The notes under the pieces are model-generated. The model had not been told where the DNA came from, searched no databases, and saw only the letters and a program-made list of their open reading frames with translations. The translations under genes were made by a program, and so were the position numbers. 64,000 nucleotides of DNA from Aphrophora alni (Eukaryota; Arthropoda; Insecta; Hemiptera; Aphrophoridae): NCBI GenBank assembly GCA_963513935.1, contig OY740776.1:15922703-15986702 (forward strand), given 5' to 3'. Positions 59,201-64,000 of this stretch are shown one piece after another; the first letter of the stretch is position 1, and each line of letters starts with the position of its first letter.

Positions 59201-59390
59201 ATTAACATCTTTTGATATCCTGCATCAAAAGTAGTTCTATTGTGTATCTGCTACAACTGTTTCGTCTCAACATGAGTCATCTTTAGTCACAGCACAGGAA
59301 TACACTTATACTGCATTTTACACACTTGTTTACAATTTTAAAATATATTTTTGTACTACAATTAACGTACGCCTGAAACAAATTTTCTTG
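59201..59390 (-). repeat. repeat shared with 48.3 kb, degraded hammerhead-like motif
   Basis: CATCAAAAGTAGTTCTATTG, TCTGCTACAACTGTTTCG, CATGAGTCATC match 48.29-48.36 kb. The motif (minus, 59,260-59,286) has CTAAAGA instead of CTGANGA. It then joins CACTTGTTTACAATTTTAAA, as in the start of the long A copies. Confidence 0.65.
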
Positions 59391-59829
59391 TAATGTCAAA
59401 GTTCAATATTACATTTTAAACATTAATTTCGATATTTGTCACAGTAGATATTGTGGAAGTGGTACGACTAAATGCGGAAATGAAAAGAGCAAATTTTTGT
59501 TTAATTTAGAGTGTTATTCGAATACAGTTTTGAAATGTATTAAAAAGTTTATTGAAAAGGCTATTTATGATTTAATAAGTTTGCTGGTTTACAAGCAAAG
59601 ACGTGTAGAAATATGTATTTATTATGTTTTAAATGTCTCATATTTTGAAATTATAAAATCATTTTAAGTAAAACATTATGTAAAATAGATTTCAAAATTT
59701 TTGTTTTCTGTTTAAAGAGTTCTATTATTATTATTTCAGTGAACATTAAACTTTGCTTCTTCTAGCTTCTTTTTCAAAACTTATTACAAAAATACTACAA
59801 ATAGCATAAATTTTCATTCACTTTTTCTT
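59391..59829. other. no feature seen
   Basis: AT-rich; no readable frame or repeat landmark. Confidence 0.4.
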
Positions 59830-59935
59830 GTTGTGAGATTCGAAAAAGAAAAAGAGTTGCTTAATAGGAAAGTTAAAAGAGAAGGATCTACCCCAAGACT
59901 ACAATGGACTCTCCAGAGTAGTCTTTTCTTAAAAG
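59830..59935 (-). repeat. family B fragment fused to family A
   Basis: AAAGAGTTGCTTAATAGGAAAG, GAGAAGGATCTACCCCAAGA, CTACAATGGACTCTCCAGAG, then family A. Same junction as 42.32-42.43 kb. Confidence 0.8.
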
Positions 59936-59939
59936 AAAA

Positions 59940-60170
59940 TACCAATTCTTTTAAAACAGTACTTGTTTACGCTCGGCTAATAAAAGCCAAGCATTTCAAA
60001 AATTGATTAAATAATAAATAATGTATTAAACAACCAATTTTATACGTTCTATCTAGTGTTGTTTCAAACAGTATATAAAATACCAGTGAGAGACAAGAAA
60101 ACTATTACTGTCGTGCAAGTTGCCTAACTTGTAGGTTATCTTAGCGTAGACACTTTCCAATGTATTTAAA
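59940..60170 (+). repeat. family A dispersed repeat
   Basis: Hairpin at 59,971, CAGTATATAAAATACCAGTG, CAAGTTGCCTAACTTG at 60,116, GCGTAGACACTTTCC. Body continues to about 60,350 as at 62.46-62.62 kb. Confidence 0.92.
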
Positions 60171-60374
60171 AAAGCATGATGTTAATCAAATTACACATAC
60201 GTTGAGGATGTCTTTATATTTTCTCAAAAAACACAACTTCAGATTTCAAATACTATTACGACTATTCTGTGCAAAGATTGCAGGTTAGGAAACTTTCACT
60301 ATGAACAAAGTTGCCTAACCTCTCACATGTATAGAAAGTACAGCCTTTAGATGTTTTAATCACCTCACCTTAAA

Positions 60375-60537
60375 AATAATCCAATGTCGCCAAGCTCGTA
60401 GAGAACAAGAGTTGGTTTTGTGTAAAAATTTGCAAGTGACCGGACTATACGTTTACAAATTACGAATGTTTAAAGTCAACACTGGTCTGTAAAGTTGAGA
60501 AAACTGGTACTGTTTAGTTCCAGCATTAAATTAACTA
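60375..60537 (+). repeat. family B trace plus left half of segment C
   Basis: AGAGAACAAGAGTTGGTTTTG, then GTAAAGTTGAGAAAACTGGT and TAGTTCCAGCATTAAATTAA, interrupted by the mariner. Confidence 0.75.
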
Positions 60538-61806
60538 CTGTCATTTTTTAAGTAAGAACCGTTTTTAAGTGGAGTAACAGCAATTTTATTTATGAACATA
60601 AATTGTATCAAAAACCTAAGTATGAACATATTTTTATTTTTATAACATAGACACCAAGAATATCTGAGCATTTAACCAGTTAGTAACAGTTTCTTTCAAC
60701 ACGTCATCATTTTCAAATCGGTTTCCATCAAGATATTCCTTGAGTTTAGGAAACACATGAAAGTCTGATGGTGCCAGGTCAGGGCTGTAGGGGGGATGGT
60801 CCAGTAATTCCCATTGAAATTTGGCCAGTTGCGTCTTGGTCATTGCTGCAGCGTGAGGCCGAGCGTTATCGTGAAGGAGCACGACGCCGCTAGACAGAAG
60901 TCCCCGCCGGCAGTTTTGAATAGCGCGCCTAAGCTTGGTTAGTGTTTCGCAATATCTCTCAGATTTTATGGTCATTCCTCTTGGCAGAAAGTCAATCAGA
61001 AGAAGATCGTTCCGATCCCAAAAGACCGTGGCCATGATTTTCCGTGTTGAAGGTTCTTGTTTGAATTTTCGTGGTTTCGTCGGTGAATTTGAGTGATGCC
61101 ATTCACTGGATTGACGTTTAGTCTCTGGAGTGTAGTATGCTACCCACGTTTCATCACCAGTAACAATATGATTCAAGAACTCATCACCACTGTTATCGTA
61201 GCGCTCCAAAAATGACAAAGAATGTGCCAAACGCTTCTTTTTGTGTTCTGTCAACATTTTTGGCACCCATCTCGCACAATTTTTTTTTCAAATGTAGTTT
61301 GTCGGAAACAATGTGATAAACGACCGATCTTGAAACTTGTGGAAATTTCTCATGAAGCTTGTCAATCGTAAAGCGCCGGTTTTGGCGAATTTCCTCATCA
61401 ACTTTTTTTGTCAAGTCTTCATCAATGACAGTTGGTCGCCCATATCGTTCTTCATCATGAACATCTGTTCTTCCTTCATTGAAAAGCCTACACCATTTAC
61501 GCACATTACTGTCATTTATTTACACCTTGACCAAAAACTTCTACAAGCTGCCGGTGAATTTCGGCCGGACGAATTGTTTTGCGTTTAAAAACCAAATAAC
61601 CGAACGCACTTCACAATCGGCGGGTTATTGATTAACATGGCGACAAACAAAGCAGTGTTACGATAGAACCAACAGTGGCAGAGACATGAAATCAACTGAC
61701 TGCATAGTTGGGGACTGGGCAAGAGTGGCTAACCTTGAGCGGGCGTCACGTGACAGCCAGCGCGGTTGTTATGCGCAAACAGTTCTTACTAAAAAATTAC
61801 CTCTCG
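60538..61806 (-). mobile_element. mariner transposon, about 1.27 kb
   Basis: Imperfect terminal inverted repeats: left TGTCATTTTTTAAGTAAGAA, right (complement) GGTAATTTTTTAGTAAGAAC, about 27 bp each, next to TA at about 60,536 and 61,807. It encloses a minus-strand mariner transposase. Length is normal for mariner. The insertion splits segment C (see 57.01-57.42 kb for the intact form). Confidence 0.9.
60640..61600 (-). pseudogene. mariner DD34D transposase, frameshifted
   Basis: Minus strand. N-terminal traces near 61,600 (EVRSVIWFLNAKQFVRP, then AEIHRQLVEVFGQ in another frame) form the first helix-turn-helix. From 61,504 NVRKWCRLFNEGRTDVHDEE, GRPTV, KVDEEIRQNRRFTIDKL and SRSVVYHIV form the second DNA-binding half. 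The frame breaks at an A9 tract near 61,283-61,291, one base too long. It resumes as CARWVPKML, FLNHIVTGDETWVAYY, ATVFWDRN, VLLHDNARPHAA and PYSPDLAPSDFHVFPKLKEY. The acids in TGDETW, LLHDNARPH and APSDFH form the catalytic triad, with 34 residues between the second and third (DD34D). The C-terminus is replaced after NWLNAQ. At least three frameshifts, so no active enzyme; about 80-85% of the family length is recognisable. Confidence 0.92.
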
Positions 61807-61944
61807 TAAATAAATTAAGCAAGGAGAATGTGGTATAATCCGATTTGTTTTAAGTTTGCTTGGTTAGTGTACCCATACCTCTTCGACGGACAGTAGATCA
61901 TACATCAATTATGTGCAGGTTTTACTGTATCCTTCAGGATATTA
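61807..61944 (+). repeat. right half of segment C
   Basis: AAATAAATTAAGCAAGGAGA, TCCGATTTGTTTTAAGT, ATCATACATCAATTATG continue the segment interrupted at 60,537. Confidence 0.85.
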
Positions 61945-62110
61945 CTTAAAACAGCTTGCAATCCCAAAGGTACTTAACTGAATCTACACTATATATTTTC
62001 TTTATATAGTCCAATTGTTGTTCATAACTCTTCAGAAACTGAATCTATTCAAGTATTTGAGGACTAGGGGGGGGGGCTTTATTTTATGCTATTTTCTTCT
62101 TTTTATTCTT
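61945..62110 (+). repeat. family B dispersed repeat
   Basis: CTTGCAATCCCAAAGGTACT, AACTGAATCTACAC, AACTCTTCAGAAACTGAATC, GACTAGGGGGGGGGGCTTTA. Confidence 0.78.
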
Positions 62111-62214
62111 AAGACGATGATAACTTTCCTATTGAGCAATCTTGTTCAAAAAAGAACAAGAGTTGATCAATAGGACATTCAGAGAGTAAAACATCTCTCT
62201 ACACATCATTAATT

Positions 62215-62880
62215 GTAGAAAATTACAACAATTCTTTTAAAATAGTACTTGTTTACGCTCGGCTAATAAAAGCCAAGCATTTCAAAAATTGATTAAATAA
62301 AATATAAAACAACTTATATTATTCGTTGTATATATAGTATTGTTTCAATCAGTACTGTATATAAAATACCAGTGAGAAACAAGAAAAACTGTTAGTGTAG
62401 TGCAGGTTGCCTAACTTGTAGGTTATCTTAGCGTAGACACTTTACAGTATTTAAAAAGTTTGATGTTAATCAAATACAACGTTCACTGAGGATATGTTTA
62501 TTTTTCTCAAAAAACACAACTTTAGATTTCAAATACTATTAGGACTATTCTTTGCAATGATTGCTAGTTAGGAAACTTTCCCTATAGATAAAGTTGCCTA
62601 ACCTCTCACAGTGTATAGAATGTACTTTATAAAACAATACTTGTTCTAAATCACTCTCGAGCAACAAGATGTACCCACATTAAGTGCAAATTTTGGATTG
62701 GTTTGCCAATTACTGGTCAAGCATTAAAATTCACATTTATACCAAAAAAGTTTGGGGTCTTTAATGGTCACATTACTAAAATTTTAAACAAAATCGATAG
62801 TCAATTTTGAGAAATTGCATATTTTAAACAACCCAATTGCAGACTTTAAGATTTTAACGATAATCCGTTCAAAATTTTAT
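62215..62880 (+). repeat. family A, long 3' body copy
   Basis: Hairpin at 62,257, CAGGTTGCCTAACTTG at 62,404, GCGTAGACACTTTAC, then GTTGCCTAACCTCTCAC, CTCTCGAGCAACAAGATGTA, CAATTACTGGTCAAGCATTA and AACAACCCAATTGCAGACTT, matching 49.62-49.9 kb in order. Confidence 0.9.
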
Positions 62881-63250
62881 ATACGTTAAACTACTTATTT
62901 AGTACTAAAATATTAAGAATATATATACACTTGATAGATTCAGTAAACTATTGTTAAAAATTGTATCCAAACTCGGACAGCTATGCTATTTCTTATTTGG
63001 AAAACTGTTACCCAAAGACTCCTTTTCCAAGCAAGGAAGACTTTGACTAATTAAAAGAGTAGAATATTACTAAAAGGAGTAAAATTTTCTTTTGCTACAT
63101 TGGTTTGCAGCAAACCATAACGTCAGTCCTTAATTTGTGGACTGATTTAAAGAATGATGTTGAATGTAAGACAGTAATCAGACCTGTATAGTCCTATATG
63201 GACCACAAAAAGGGTATATATATATATATATATATAATATATTTCAATGG
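62881..63250. other. AT-rich, one (AT)n run
   Basis: AT dinucleotide run at about 63,215-63,240. No gene. Confidence 0.5.
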
Positions 63251-63254
63251 TATT

Positions 63255-63480
63255 TCATACAATATAATAGACCAGTGAAAGATTGGAAGACTAATTTTGT
63301 TCTACAAGTTGCCTAACTTGTAGGATGTATATATAACCTATATATTAATAACATTCCCCAAATTATTGTATATAAATTGCAACGAGATAGTTTGGGGTTT
63401 ACTATGGGTACATTTTCTTGCAAATTTAGTCTATTGCCACCCAGATGTATTTGCACATTGTTCATTATACGCCCAATTAT
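63255..63480 (+). repeat. family A fragment and shared 50.5-kb body
   Basis: CATACAATATAATAGACCAG, TCTACAAGTTGCCTAACTTG at 63,301, then the CATTCCCCAAATTATTGTAT body shared with 50.55-50.68 kb. The first hairpin is missing. Confidence 0.8.
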
Positions 63481-63539
63481 ATAAACTACTACACCGTCAA
63501 ATTTTTATATGTTTGAGATATTTCAATCTATTTAGATGA

Positions 63540-63824
63540 GATTTAATACAATGGTCTAGGTTTTTTTTAAGTACTGAGGCTAGTGGATGGAGGGATGCTA
63601 ATAATTGTCTAATACTTATAGACGTGTAATACTGCCGGTATGGAAAAAAATGTAATTATTAACTTTTTATTATTTTTTTAAACGACATTAATGGTTCATT
63701 TTGACTGACAGCGAATATAATTGATTTTAGGAAGTGAGTGTGTTTATTAAAAATCCTACAATAAGCAGCTTTGTAATTGTAACAATAACAACATTGAAGG
63801 CTCACTTTAGATTGTACGGACCAG
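63540..63824 (+). repeat. extended family B flank, inverted paralogue of 43.14-43.56 kb
   Basis: ACTGAGGCTAGTGGATGGAG, AATGGTTCATTTTGA, AAAAATCCTACAATAAGCAG, CTTTGTAATTGTAACAATAA, AAGGCTCACTTTAG in the order complementary to 43.56 back to 43.14 kb. Confidence 0.75.
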
Positions 63825-63960
63825 GCAATCCCGAGTAATCTAGCTGGTTCTACACCTTTTTTAATAAAATAACTCTTCAGAAACTGACTCTATTAAAGTA
63901 TTAGAGGGCTAGGGGTCTTTATTTTATGCTCTTTTCTTCTTTTTATTCACTGACTTTTAA
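63825..63960 (+). repeat. family B dispersed repeat
   Basis: GGCAATCCCGAGTAATCTAG, CTGGTTCTACACC, GACTCTATTAAAGTATTAGA, GGCTAGGGGTCTTTATTTTA; runs towards the window edge. Confidence 0.85.
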
Positions 63961-64000
63961 TGACAGAAAAGTTTGTCATCTCTAAATAACAAGATAAATG

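Overview
Organism. The window looks like non-genic DNA from an insect nucleus. It is AT-rich and dominated by repeats. It holds several interstitial arrays of TTAGG, the insect telomere unit, and remnants of transposons typical of arthropods: a mariner, a second Tc1/mariner-type transposase, a P-element-type transposase, LINE fragments, a PIF/Harbinger-like MITE and a Helitron-like end. The order cannot be fixed from the sequence; Hemiptera is only a guess. I see no bacterial operon, tRNA or rRNA gene, and no host gene that can be named. Two short open stretches with splice-like borders (about 1.28 kb and 26.9 kb) are the only weak host-exon candidates.

Layout. 0-5 kb: a 440-bp tandem duplication with TTC and AT microsatellites, a foldback element and a 163-bp tandem repeat. 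6-7.5 kb: CT arrays and a foldback ending TACAGAGTGAG. 8.5-13 kb: a foldback-like block with ACGTCC hairpins, a 277-bp duplication and a 1.4-kb inverted repeat. 14-18 kb: a palindrome, three long GA arrays separated by a duplicated 255-bp spacer, and a 308-bp satellite with a dimeric higher-order pattern. 19-27 kb: two large inverted repeats (1.3 and 1.0 kb), a small MITE, a decayed transposase and a 137-bp tandem repeat. 28.1-33.1 kb: a 5-kb array of about 86 copies of a 58-bp monomer that is itself a hairpin. 34-40 kb: TTAGG arrays, the largest a composite higher-order array of about 1.4 kb, plus two LINE 3' ends abutting GA tracts. 41-64 kb: a mosaic of two dispersed families, here called A (hairpin-bearing) and B (ATCCCGAG...TAGCTGGATCTACAC). 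It also holds a LINE ORF1 remnant, a P-element transposase remnant, a Harbinger-like MITE carrying a MADF-domain fragment, a Helitron-like insert, and a mariner inserted in a repeat whose empty-site paralogue lies 3 kb away.

Most interesting signal. Several otherwise different foldback or tandem elements (2.16, 10.2, 10.5, 36.26, 36.34, 45.97, 46.05, 48.33, 51.33 and 59.27 kb) share one small motif: CUGANGA (some copies degraded), one extra U, a short hairpin, GAAA, and often CGCG plus U. This matches the conserved core of a hammerhead ribozyme with a minimal stem III. The copy at 46,046-46,088 keeps every core base and has a 5-bp stem I. The extra U before stem II is non-canonical, so activity is uncertain.

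Genes as a system. Nothing here suggests cooperating host genes. The coding traces are all transposon proteins, nearly all frameshifted or truncated. Coordinates of repeat borders are read by eye and are approximate to some tens of bases.
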